Below, one piece after another: positions 30,943 to 41,600 of a DNA stretch of 64,000 nucleotides. The DNA lies in the NCBI GenBank assembly GCA_037178625.1, contig CM074137.1, forward strand, positions 806,001-870,000, read 5' to 3'. The position numbers and the translations under genes were made by a program. The stretch comes from Skeletonema tropicum. Taxonomy: Eukaryota; Bacillariophyta; Thalassiosirophyceae; Thalassiosirales; Thalassiosiraceae. Each line of letters opens with the position of its first letter. The first letter of the stretch is position 1. The notes beneath the pieces were generated by a model. That model was given only the letters and a program-made list of their open reading frames with translations. It was not told where the DNA came from and searched no databases.

Positions 30943-33298
30943 ATGAAGTTTGCTACTCCTCTCATATTTGTGCTTGTGCATGTTAGCTCAGCGGTTTCGG
31001 CAATGACGAATGAGTCCATTGATTCGAAAAAAGTTGTACTGAACAGGGTGAGTGGAGATATATATCTATGTCTATGCTGGGTCATTTCACTGAGCGAACT
31101 ACTTTTTGTGCCATATATTTCTTTATTGTCCATCTATCTCCACTTGAGACTCATCACATCTCCAAAAGCTCTGGCGAATCTCCATTGCTATTGTTTGATA
31201 CAATCTTTGGCGCTGACGAGACTGAGACGGTGGAGATAGATTGGTATTTGCATCGTCTCACTTTGACTTTGACTTTTGTTGTTCATCTGCTTTCTTGAAC
31301 GTAAATACATCATCTTATTTCTAATTTGCCTAACTGTGTCTCTTTTCAAAATAATGACCAATAGGAATTCCATGAGAATGCATTTCCAGTTACAGTTAAC
31401 CGCCGCTTGGAAGATACCAATCTTGCTCTCCAGGCTAATGGTGCTGTTGCTTCTCAGTCCTCAACGTATGTTTGTTTTAATAATGACATTTCTTTTGCCA
31501 GTAGAGCAATAGATGGCAATACCGATGAAGATTACTTCAATGGATCCGTCACTCACACCAATGCGGATCAACCGTCCTGGTGGAGGGTTGATCTTTTTGG
31601 TCCTGATTATGTTGGTCCTGGCCCTTTTTACGCTATTACGAGTGTGAAAGTTTATAACAGAGTTGATAATAATAATGGGGGCAGGATTTTGAACACAGAA
31701 GTCCAACTCCAAGATGCATCTGAGAAAATTCTTGATAAACAAGAACTTCCAGACGAAGTGAAAGATGTGTATGAACTGGACTTTGAGGGTTTTGTTGGCC
31801 AGGTCAAAAATTAACGGAAATCTTAAAGTACGTCATGGTTGGCCCTCCAGGGGCGAAATTATCTACAATTATCTAGAGCAATGTCACAAATACGTCAAAG
31901 TCCAAAAAACAGATACGAATTTTTTGTCGTTGGCTGAAGTGGAAGTGTATGGTCAGGTGGTAACCAGTGTAAGTGGATAACAGATGCAGAGGTGAATGAA
32001 GAACTGAAGCCTCCTCTTGTTTTGATATGTATGTATCTAACCTCCACCTCCACCCCTTTCTTGCATTTTCTTGTACTCCAGCCCACGAACACGCCCACGG
32101 ATTCTCCAACTGACACTCCAACGGACACTCCAACAGATTCTCCAACGGACACTCCAACAGATTCTCCAACGGACACTCCGACAGATTCTCCGACGGACAC
32201 TCCCACTGACTCTCCAACAGATTCTCCGACGGACACTCCAACACCTGCCATCATGAGCTGGGCACTTGAGCTTACTTCGGTCAATACTGACTTTGACATG
32301 GGTAGTAAAGATGAGATCACCCTCAACTACAAGATTGGGAAGGACCGTGACTTCAAGGTTTTCATGCTTGACGAAGATTGCAAGGAAGTAATCAATGAGG
32401 ATGTTGTTTCTTTTACAAATACTACTTCTGTCATTGATGATGACCCTTCCAATTCAGTCCTCAAAGTCTCTGTGAATATTACGAAGAGTCTTATTGCCAA
32501 TAGTACTATCTGGGTTAAGAAGGACTCAACTGATAAGATGGTTGTCAAGTTGTGTGCCAAGGTTCAGTTGTTCTCAGGTGATAATCCAATCAAGAAACTT
32601 GAGCGTGTCATTGAAGTTGACCTCAACTTTAAGAATGATTTTGAAACTGTTAAGGATGCCAACTTCACCAAGATTTCCCTTGGTACCAATGAGACGGAGG
32701 CAGCCGTGAATGACTACATCAAGGCATGCACTTGTGAAGGTAACGACCCTGAGTCCTTCAAGTGCAATGCAAACACTCTTGGGGTTGATGACTATTTGAA
32801 TGTGTGCATTGGCATTGCTTCTGAAAGTCGTGATGAAATGAAGATCAACTACCTTGATAGTCTCCCCAGATGACCCAGGGTGAAAATACATTGAACATTG
32901 TGTCCAACAAGGGTCTTGTTGATAGCTCCATCTCATCCATATCAACTCGTATAAATGGCAGTGGTGTCCACATTGCTTCTATCATTCCTGCAAGCTTCTT
33001 CAGCCACGTGTCGTCTACCACTGCCACAGTGTCAGGTGTTGTGTTCCTCAAGCTCTCTGGAAGTCGTCGTCGCCTTGCCGTTGAGATGGATGATTCTTCT
33101 TCTACTGCTACTCATGCTCGTGCATTGCAGAGTACTGGAGATCAGGAATCTGCCTTTTCTATGGAAGTTCAGCTTGAGAAGAATGAGTTGGACATCACTG
33201 ACGATCCCAATGGTGCTATCTATGAAGTCATGACTGGAGTTATTGGTGGTGCCAATGCTGTTATTGTAATTACTGCTGCTACTTTTTTGATGTGGTAG
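30943..33298 (+). pseudogene. Secreted discoidin (F5/8 type C) and Pro-Thr-repeat surface protein, broken by SINE and a frameshift
   Basis: Exon 1 (30943-31047) is a signal peptide (MKFATPLIFVLVHVSSAVSA). Exon 2 (31365-31968) encodes an F5/8C-like carbohydrate-binding domain: ANGAVASQSSTYVCFNNDIS, WWRVDLFG, ITSVKVYNR and LSLAEVEVYG. It is interrupted at 31809-31890 by an 82-bp SINE fragment that introduces a stop; without it GQVK joins YVKVQKTD in frame. Exon 3 starts at 32082 with about ten PTDTPTDS units, then a domain with paired Cys (ACTCEGNDPESFKC). The frame stops at 32873, but VSNKGLVDSSISSIS and GVVFLKLSGSRRR continue in a second frame to 33298; one C missing from the CCCC at about 32863 explains this. 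The C-terminus is hydrophobic (VIVITAATFLMW), suggesting a membrane or GPI anchor. Introns: GTGAGT at 31048 and GTAAGT at 31969. Confidence 0.7.
31809..31890 (-). mobile_element. 5'-truncated SINE fragment inside discoidin-domain exon
   Basis: The complement runs TTTGTGACATTGCTCTAG, ATAATTTCGCCCCTGGAGGG, GACGTACTTTAAGATTTCCG and matches the tail of the 10.63-kb copy almost base for base from ACTTGTGACATTGC onward. Flanked by CAAA on both sides (31805-31808 and 31887-31890), a short but possible target duplication. Antisense to the host gene. A cryptic intron (CAG|GTCAAA ... TCTAGAG|CAATGT) would restore frame, but the donor is weak. Confidence 0.85.
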
Positions 33299-33551
33299 AG
33301 ATTGCATTTTTGGAGGAATTCACGTTGGGTCTAGTTCTAGTTCTAGTTGTGAGAGAGACCCAACTATCTAAATCTATGATTCCATGAACAAGAACAAGAA
33401 GCTGGTATGAAAGTTTAATAAGGAAAAGGGTTGGATCTCCCAGTTCCCAGGAAATACTAAAGTAAAAGTTATTGCCGAAATTTGAGTTAATAAGTAATTA
33501 GCTACTTCCATGACGTTTCCTTCTCGCACGATCAACAAATCCGTCCAGCTG

Positions 33552-34611
33552 TCACAATATTCGTCGCCTTGCTTGGAGTATCGAGACTATTCCACCGATC
33601 TTGCTGCCTGCGTGTTGTTTCCTTTGGTCCATCTCAAATTCCTTTGCTTCTAGTTCTTGAATGCCCCCTCTACTTAGTTCTTGCATATTCTTGAGCGTTT
33701 GCTGCAATAGCGAAACGACTTGCACACAATTGAAGTCTTCTAGGGTACTCTCCCCAAATGAAGATTCAAAGTTGTTGCGTGAGGATTTGTCAGTGCTTCT
33801 ACTTCTAGAGCTAAGACGACTGAGCAGATCTTCCGTTTTGCTGTTGAGCACCCCTTCTCTCTTCTGTTGTAGCAACTCAGCCAATCAGCAGCGTCGCAAA
33901 GGGGGATGAGATGAAGTCCCGACGTCGTTCAAGACAAGCCTGCTCGTACTTACGAATTTTCTCCCTCTCTTGTTGTGCTTCAAGACGGACGAGGATGCCT
34001 CGTTGCAGGTTGCAGTAGGATCGGCATTCCGCGTCGGTAATGCGAGTGTAGTGTCAGCGACAGTTGGACGCTGTCTCCTCTGCCAGAAGTGGGAGGCCAT
34101 CACGTCTCCACGCTCTTCCTTTATTGGGACTCAGGTACCCATCAGTTGCGTTGTGTTGTTGCGTGACATTTTCGGCATTTGCTGCGGCAGCATCCTCTTC
34201 AGCGGTGCGTTGATTACGCTTGCTCGCTTGCTGCTTGTTCGGAAGTATGTATGTAGTCTGAAGTGCATTCGGCGCGTTCATGATGTTGGACCTTCTCGAA
34301 AGGGATTCACTTCTTGCTCGCTTGCTGCTTGTTCGGAAGTATGTAGTTTGAAGTGCACTGCGCATTCATTCTGGACCTTCTCGAAAAGGATTCACTGTAC
34401 TACCACCACAAGCCAGACTGAGGAGGCGGAGGAAAATCCCATCCTCCATCAGAAGTGCTTCCGCCGCGTCACCTTCAACAAACCGCAAAATGATAGCGCT
34501 TCCCTCTCCTATTATAGCATTAAAAGCAGTCTGCTCAGTCTGGTGTTCACGAAGAGCAGACACAAAATCTTGCTTTGCTGATAACCCCCCCCCTTTCTCT
34601 AAGCATTTCAA
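33552..34611 (-). pseudogene. Possible degraded or multi-exon coding region, unknown
   Basis: Successive minus-strand frames (34611-34366, 34365-34054, 34103-33885, 33884-33552) have coding-like composition but none has a good start and they do not join by clear splice sites. The last holds a coiled coil (VQVVSLLQQTLKNMQELSRG). Around 34215-34395 a stretch of ~100 bp is tandemly duplicated (CGCTTGCTGCTTGTTCGGAA in both copies), with differences between the copies. A decayed repeat-derived gene is the simplest reading. Confidence 0.3.
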
Positions 34612-34945
34612 TGTATCTTATCCATGTTTGACTGCGATGATCCACTGTGCCTCTGCTACTGCTATCCTATTCATCCTACCATTTCCTTCCTCGTTTGTCG
34701 TTTGTTTCGCGCTGGATGAACTTCTTTTTTCTTTATCCTACTCATTCTCAATAAGTACCAGTTCCCATCCTTGAGGTTCTTCCCACCCAGTATCAGCAAA
34801 TGGATTTCGCTGTTACTCGTTCCATGAGAAACAAAACGCCTTCTAGGTACCTCTTCATCGAATTTTGGTGCTTGTCTACGTCTACAGAATAATCATGTGC
34901 GCATATACTTAAGCCGTTCTTGACCCTGTCGCCTGTCGTTTCTGA
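34612..34945. other. Intergenic, no gene seen
   Basis: Nothing coding recognised on either strand. Confidence 0.3.
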
Positions 34946-35353
34946 TTGGCAGAGTTTCGTTTCACACATCGTTTTGTGCCACCGCATGCCATCGAAGTAA
35001 ATATTAGTCCTCGCTGGATCAAGCGGCAGCGGTACGCATCAGTAAGCCATACAGTCACCGATTACTACTTTCTGGGCTGTGTCAACCACTTCATGTCGGA
35101 GGAGATACAACCCGAACACATCTTGGATCTGTGGCTCGCCTCCTCTAAATTTGAGCTCATCATAAAATGTACTACATATTATATGCGCAGAAGAAAGATG
35201 AATAATTTCACCAAAGAGTAGGCCGAATATAGCGAAAAAGCTGAACTCTCCTCTTCCCCAGCTCCAGCTAGAGAGCTCAAGCCAGCAGCCGAGCAGAAAC
35301 AAACTTCAGAACCAAGAAAGAAAGACCAAGAACCCGATGAGGTGAAGCAGTAA
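34946..35353 (+). pseudogene. Coding relic with an in-frame TAG, unknown
   Basis: A frame beginning near 34946 (no ATG) runs to a TAG at 35219 and then goes on without another stop to 35353 in a Lys/Glu-rich tail (ARELKPAAEQKQTSEPRKKD). The part before the TAG (FLGCVNHFMSEEIQPEHILD) has balanced protein-like composition. A single substitution would make it continuous. No family recognised; a fragment of a repeat-encoded protein is possible. Confidence 0.3.
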
Positions 35354-35556
35354 TAGTAAATACTTGCGTGCAGTAACAGAAAACAGAACATGCGCACCGA
35401 TAAAACTTTTGTTGAAGTGCTTTTAATAACAGAACAGTTATCGGTAGCTATTTTTTGTTTGGAGGTTCACGACTTCCTCATGCACGATCATTCTCTTGGA
35501 TCTTGGATCTGGAACGAACAACCATTTTATAAATTTTGCAATTACATAACAACATC

Positions 35557-36738
35557 ATGTCCTCATCAACTCTACCCCCCTCCCTCAAGAAAATTAACGT
35601 CTTCCTCAAGCGAGCCGAAGAACTCGACCGTGACAAATCCAATCCAGAATCACGCGTCGTCGCCTACAATTGTCGTCAATATGCCGTACAGATGGGCATA
35701 CCGCTCGTTTCCTCCTCCACCAACAACGCCGAGGATAACGCGGCAGCCAAAGCCTCACTAGGAGAGTTGCTCACCACCCTCGAAAAAGAAAAGCAGGCCA
35801 TGTCGGTATTTTCCAAAAATGAGCACTGGAAAATATGTCGCAAGGTAGCCGATCGAGTCTTTGAAAAGGCCGATGCGGAAGACAGGGCCGGTGTCGCCAA
35901 CAAGGGCACCGCACGAAGTTTTTATGCGGCCGGGACGTTTTATGAGATATTGCAGCAATTTCACAATGAAGAAATCAAGAATAAAGACGGAGCTGATCTG
36001 AATGAAGATGAGGCTTCGGTGGTGGAACATATCGAGGAGGAGGATCAGCGGAGGATTTATTGTAAGTGGAAGGCGACGGATATTTTGACGGCGATTAAGG
36101 AGGGGCGGACACCCACTCCGGGAGGATATCAGCAGGAAAAAGAAGAGGTTGAAGATGCAGCCGTCGATGGTGATGGTGTAGGTGGGGCGATCAACAATGA
36201 GAAGGACAGTACAGAAGTTGGATGGACTCAGGCTCCAATTCAGGAAGACAAGAATGAATTGCCTCTACCTCCACCGGTAACACCGTCGATGCCGTCGTCG
36301 GATTTATTTGAAATGCCCACTCAGAATACTGCAAGCAATAGTGCACCACCACCCCCATACGATGGAATCGAGATAAGTCTGAGTGGTCGACCAACTTCCA
36401 CAACATCAACTACTGATAATTATGCACAAGAACAAAATGACCAAGACCTCTTCATTCCTGCACCTCCTCCTCAAAAGCCATTGACTCCTCCACCATCCTA
36501 TTCTCAAGAACAACCTTCATCAAGTACAGCTGGTGGTAGGGGCGATAACAGCAACAATGGAGGGAAAGGAATGTTCTCCTCCATCTTTCAAAGCAACAAA
36601 TCTTCCAAGAAAAAGCTATCAAAAGCACAAATGGGAGATGCTATAGAATTGACCAAATTTGCATTAGCAGCGTTACAAAAAGGTGACGGAGAATTGGGTA
36701 GGGAGCGATTGGAACAGGCATTGGGTGTGTGGAGATAG
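35557..36738 (+). CDS. Vta1/LIP5, activator of the ESCRT ATPase Vps4
   Basis: 393 residues from ATG 35557. Vta1 stimulates Vps4 to disassemble ESCRT-III during multivesicular-body sorting and other membrane scission. The N-terminal tandem-MIT-like domain (1-160) has the family run LKRAEELDRDKSNPESRVVA, then RKVADRVFEKADAEDRAG and the KWKATDIL ... EGRTPTPGG end. A Pro/Ser/Gln-rich linker of about 170 residues follows. The C-terminal dimerisation and Vps4-binding domain is QMGDAIELTKFALAALQKGD to the end (EQALGVW). Domain order and length match the family. No intron. Very secure. Confidence 0.93.
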   Translation: MSSSTLPPSLKKINVFLKRAEELDRDKSNPESRVVAYNCRQYAVQMGIPLVSSSTNNAEDNAAAKASLGELLTTLEKEKQAMSVFSKNEHWKICRKVADRVFEKADAEDRAGVANKGTARSFYAAGTFYEILQQFHNEEIKNKDGADLNEDEASVVEHIEEEDQRRIYCKWKATDILTAIKEGRTPTPGGYQQEKEEVEDAAVDGDGVGGAINNEKDSTEVGWTQAPIQEDKNELPLPPPVTPSMPSSDLFEMPTQNTASNSAPPPPYDGIEISLSGRPTSTTSTTDNYAQEQNDQDLFIPAPPPQKPLTPPPSYSQEQPSSSTAGGRGDNSNNGGKGMFSSIFQSNKSSKKKLSKAQMGDAIELTKFALAALQKGDGELGRERLEQALGVWR

Positions 36739-37512
36739 GAACTTGTGATATTAGTGTTAGGGTTAGAGGAAGAGTAATAGATGTGAGTAGGCTTAGCGTA
36801 GCTCAGCTTCTCTCAAGAAGATAATTCTTCTATAATTAAGTGTACAACTGTATAGCATAATATCTGTCTATGATATGATGACTTGTCGCTATTGACATTT
36901 TGCCTTGGAACGCAATTGGCCCCTCAACACTACATAACTGTAGTAGCTCCAGCATTTTCACCTTGTAAGTTAAACTACCAATGCCGATGCAAAACTTCCC
37001 ACACAAGCGCTGAACTAAGTACAAAGACATTAGGTACAATGCTTACATTGAGTAGAAAACCTGCCCTCCTGTGCTTTTGCCATCAACCAATAACAGAAAA
37101 ATGTAAGTTACTTTAGTGCTCTTACAATCTAATACTTTCACTTGAACGTTACGCCGGAAATGTTGTGACAGAAATACTTAATGTGATATGGAGGTCCCTC
37201 AAAAGCTAGAGATTTGTTAGTTGATAGATTGGCCAAGTACTCTGTCACATTTGCTTACCGCAGGCAACGATTGGGCTTGACTGTCTGCTTTCTCGAAGAT
37301 TCTGAGAACTTTTTTTCAGAAAAGTGACAGCTCTCTGCGTAGGAACTCATACCGAATGTGATATTGTCATTGGTGTGGGCTTCTGTAATGCCGGTGATAC
37401 ACACCATGATATTTTATGATATGTACCTATTTTGAGCCGCCGCCGCGCCGGTAGCATCACGTCAAAAGCATAAGACTACCAGATAATATATATCGTATGT
37501 CATTTTTATCCA
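36739..37512. other. Intergenic; may contain an upstream exon of the next gene
   Basis: No frame with a motif. CAATGCAG at 37511 could be either the start codon of the next gene or the acceptor of an upstream intron. Confidence 0.35.
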
Positions 37513-38537
37513 ATGCAGGAGAAGTACGACGATTATGACTGGGATGAACTCCCTATGGAGGCAAAGGAAGCTGGTAAGTTTCAAATTCTCCTACATGTGT
37601 GCTATTTTTGTGCGCTCTTGCGCTTGTGTCACCATGACGTCGGGACTCCTTTAATAATATTTCCTACATCATCTGAATAATCTTATTCTTTCTTCATCAC
37701 ATCGGCGCAGCTACTAATCTTGGATTCACAAAAGAAATATGGGACAGTGGTCAGGAAACTTCATGTTGTGATAAAGCATGGGAAGAGCTGAATAAACTTC
37801 AACAAGATGCAGCAACGGTGTTGGGCTACAATCGAACGTCTTGGAATGGTTTTAATTGTTTGAGCATTCGACTTTCAGTATTATGCTTCCTATTGGGGTC
37901 AGTCCTTTACTTCAGATTGGCGTTGTTGAATTTAGAATGGGAGAAGTATGTGAGAGATCACGTCCCTGAAAAATTGGTGGGCGTAGATGATGATGCGATT
38001 TGGTCTCAATGGGCAGCTGAACATGATGCGTCAAACATGTTGGAAGTTAGAGATACGTACTACGAAAAAAACGAAGTCTTCCATAAGCTTGCAGTCTCTG
38101 TATTTGTTATCATGGGGTTATGTGAAGTTTACAGGAAACGCGTTTGCGCTAATCTGATGCTAATGGTGGCTGGGGTTGCAGGGATGGCCGGTGCTTATAG
38201 CAGCTCTGAGCTTTACGCAGAGGTCTGGAGTTGTATTAGTGTACACTTGTACCTTCTTTCGTGCTACATTTCCAATTCAAAACTATTCTTTGCTGGGTGT
38301 TTTCTGGAATGTATAATTTCCTATGTGTCGCTTGCTGGTCACACGGCATTGTGGATGTTTTATGCGGATATTATAGCTTCGTCCATGTGGATTTGCTGTG
38401 CACTAGAGGAAGTGGCTCTTATTTTTGAGTTCAGTTTTAGCTTCTGGAAGGATGGCGACTCGACCAAGCAGGGGGTGTTCGTAGAGATCATGTATTCATT
38501 GATTAATACATCTACTGCAAAAATGAAGCGAGCGTAG
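37513..38537 (+). CDS. Multi-span membrane protein with acidic Tyr/Asp/Trp motif, unknown
   Basis: Exons 37513-37573 and 37711-38537, joined at phase 1 (GTAAGT donor, GCGCAG acceptor). The N-terminus is YDDYDWDELPMEAKEA, then NLGFTKEIWDSG, AWEELNKLQQDAATVLGY and TSWNG: two copies of a motif of the form xWxxLxxxxxxAAxxLGYxxxxWD, which I recall as common in diatom proteins of unknown role. About five hydrophobic segments follow (for example LSVLCFLLGSVLYFRLALL and FFAGCFLECIISYVSLAG). The start may be the ATG at 37513 or lie in an exon upstream, since TTTTTATCCAATGCAG also looks like an acceptor. No function can be assigned. Confidence 0.65.
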
Positions 38538-38665
38538 TACTTTCGCCCTGGGAAAATGAGATTAATCTCATGCATTACAATGTTGTATACTAGTTAGGGT
38601 TAGGGTTAGGCTAAGTATTGTGTATATACGAATATCTTATAGAGTTATCTGACCAACGATGTAGA

Positions 38666-41600
38666 TCAGGCGGCTGCTTGCACACTGAAATCCCTAGCCA
38701 TGTTCCTGACATTGATATTCGCAGTCAAAAATAGGTTTTCCATTTTTGTGCCAAGAGTGGGAGATGTAATGCCATTCTCAACCACTCTGCGGTCACTGGC
38801 TGAGAAGGGATTGATCTTCAGCGCTTCTTCAGCCTTTTTGATTTTGGCAATATTTGACTCAAACCAGTTTGTAATAGCCCTACGTTCATAGGTGACACCA
38901 TCTGCTGCTAGTACCGGATCATCTGTCATCAGAACTAACTCAATGGGGCAAACAAGCTCAGGAGGGGGTTCGCTTTTCTTTTGAACGTTGACATCTATTG
39001 TGCTGGTAGGTGTGAAAGTTCCAAAGTCGGGGCTTCCAAAGAGGTTGGATGGTAGAAACGCAGACTCCAATGTCGACATCCCCAAACTTGTCTTGTCCGA
39101 ATTCATGTCCATCGGGGGAATAACCGAGTTGTGGGGAGCTGCCAACGATTCCAATTGTTGTGGTGGCTCTTGGTAGTCAAGAACAGCGCGTTGAAATACT
39201 TTGCGCTTGAAGCCTTTCACGCCACTTTCACCATTTCCAATTTTAATTGTCTCATTCAAATACTCTTCGTCGACGACAGCTTCTTTCAATGCGTCAATAG
39301 AGTCAATATCCTCTGACTTTACGAGCCAATTGTAGAAATCTTCCACGGAACCTTTGATACACTGTTGTTGTGATTTCAAGAATGAGAACAATTGATCATT
39401 CTTGACAGCTGCAGAGACAGAGGGAGCTCTCGATGCAGTGCTTCGATCATTGAGGCTGGATACTGAACCGACTGAGGTGTCGTTACTGGTCTTCTTCGAT
39501 GAACTCGGGGCCGTAATTCCAATTTCTGATGGAAGTTCAGCGGGCTTTGCCATTAGCAATTCCTCTCCAAACGAATATTGCGGGGATGATATTTGAGTTT
39601 CAGGTGTAGCAGCAAGACCGCGGAGACCCTTGCTAATACTTGAATCAGTTTCAGGAGCAGAAATAGATTGGAAAGTACTCGAAGGGCAGAAGGGAGGCTT
39701 CGCGGCAGTTGGAGCAGCCGCTGTTTCTGTTGTTTTCCGTGGCGATGGTACTGATGGCTCCACTTCAGAAACATTCTCAGTACCAATTGAATCTTGAATC
39801 AAAGCAAATGCCTTCCACACTGCAGTTGCATTTCCATTCAAATGAACAGGGACAAAGTTATTGACGATGTTCGTCTTCACTGAAATGTCCGCGCCGCTCC
39901 TGTCTACCAGATCTTTCTTCTTTCTTCCCTTTTTGCCTGTCAATCGCTTTGAATGCGATGCGGCAACATATATCGTCTTCGACATTTTGCTAGTATTGGT
40001 TCCATTGGTAGGAACGTCTAGTTTGGGTGCTGCTTGTGGTGCCTTTTCTGCTATGTGGGGCTTATTCTTGTCTACACCATTTGCACTTGTATTTGCCGAT
40101 GTAGGTGCTACAGAGGGTTCGATTGTCGTTTCGGTGGCATGTTGTTCGGGGACATGGGCATCGGGTATGTAGCCGTAGTAAACGACCATATTGTCAACCT
40201 TCAGAAGGACCTTCTCTTTTGTACGAAGCAATTCCACTTCGAATCGATCTTTTTCAACCATGTAGTTGTGGACTTTGGCAAACTTGTTGTTCATAGCCGC
40301 GCCCCTTGAGCTGGTGAGACCTTGAATCCTAACATTCTGTCCCACCATGCCCCACTTGTGTCGCATTTCAATATCCTTCAGCATCTTAGCTTGTGCCTCT
40401 TCCTCCTTTTTCTTCCTTTCTTCGGCGGCAATGGCCTCTTCTTCTTCCTGCTTCTCACGAAGGCACACCTCTTCTCCACGAGTGGCCAACTCTTTGCATT
40501 GTTTTGTAGAGAAAAGATCATCACGTACCGCTGCCACCCTGTACATTTCTGAATCAAACAAGAGCGTATATTTACCCTTGCCTTCAATAAAAAGCTGATA
40601 CAATCGATTGATAGGGTCAGGACTTCCTCCATTCCGACAAAGCTCCGCCTTCGAAACATTTTTCATCCACGTACTTGGATCGTTCGACTCCAAAACGGTA
40701 GCAACGTAGGCCTTGAAACGCTTGGCATCGCACTTATTCTCCTTCTTTCTGGCAATGGAATTGACAGAGTTCTGCATCTCGGCAAACATCTGTCGACTTT
40801 CATGCAATAAATCACCCAGGCGGCTGTAAATATCACTTTTCAGTCCAGTCTTTTCCATCATCGTTCCAAGATGGTTGTACTTTTGACGAGCACGCACGAG
40901 CACATTGTGATAGGTCCCATACCGCTCCAACACGGATACAGAATTGTTCTTTGCTGAACTATTCGATCGCAGTTTGCGAACCACACTGGATAATTCTGCA
41001 TAGACTTGCGTACACCTCCCCTCGGCAGTTTCAAAGTGATTGACAAGTTTTTCGCGAGCTTGGTCTGCCACATCGAACATCATCAATGCGGACGGTTTCA
41101 TTTCAACAGTCTCTCCACTGGCATTATTTGGGTTCATTATATCAGTCCCCATCGGGTCCAATTGAATAAATGCAACAATCTCCCAAAGCCCCGGATTCAA
41201 TGACGTTTCGGCAACAGTCACAAGTGGCTCCAATAAAGGCTGCCGATGACCATCCAATTGAATCTTTGAGACAATTTCCTTTCGTTTCAACACAAAGGAG
41301 CGCTTTTCATTCAATGTAGATTTCATTTCCACACGAATACTCCTGATTTTGGAGTAGAATTCATACTTCGGTTGGAGGGCATACACGGCAATCTTGACAA
41401 TGTCGTTATTGTTCCTCTTATAATTGGTCACCATCACCCCCCGCGGAATCTGACTCAAATCCAACACCCCCTCCAAAGCAAGTGGGGCACCCCCCTTCTT
41501 CTTATCACGCTGAGATTTGGTAGCCTGCTCGGCCACATCTGGACGATGCTTCTTATTCCACGCCATGTGCGCAATCTCAAGGGTTCGATCATCCGGACCA

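Noticed and set aside
31895..32326. Minus-strand frame with GESVGVSVGESVG repeats
   Set aside because: Reverse shadow of the PTDTPTDS repeat in the discoidin-domain gene.
38592..38612. Telomere repeat, TTAGGGTTAGGGTTAGG
   Set aside because: Under three units, inside the chromosome between two genes; too short to mean an old telomere.
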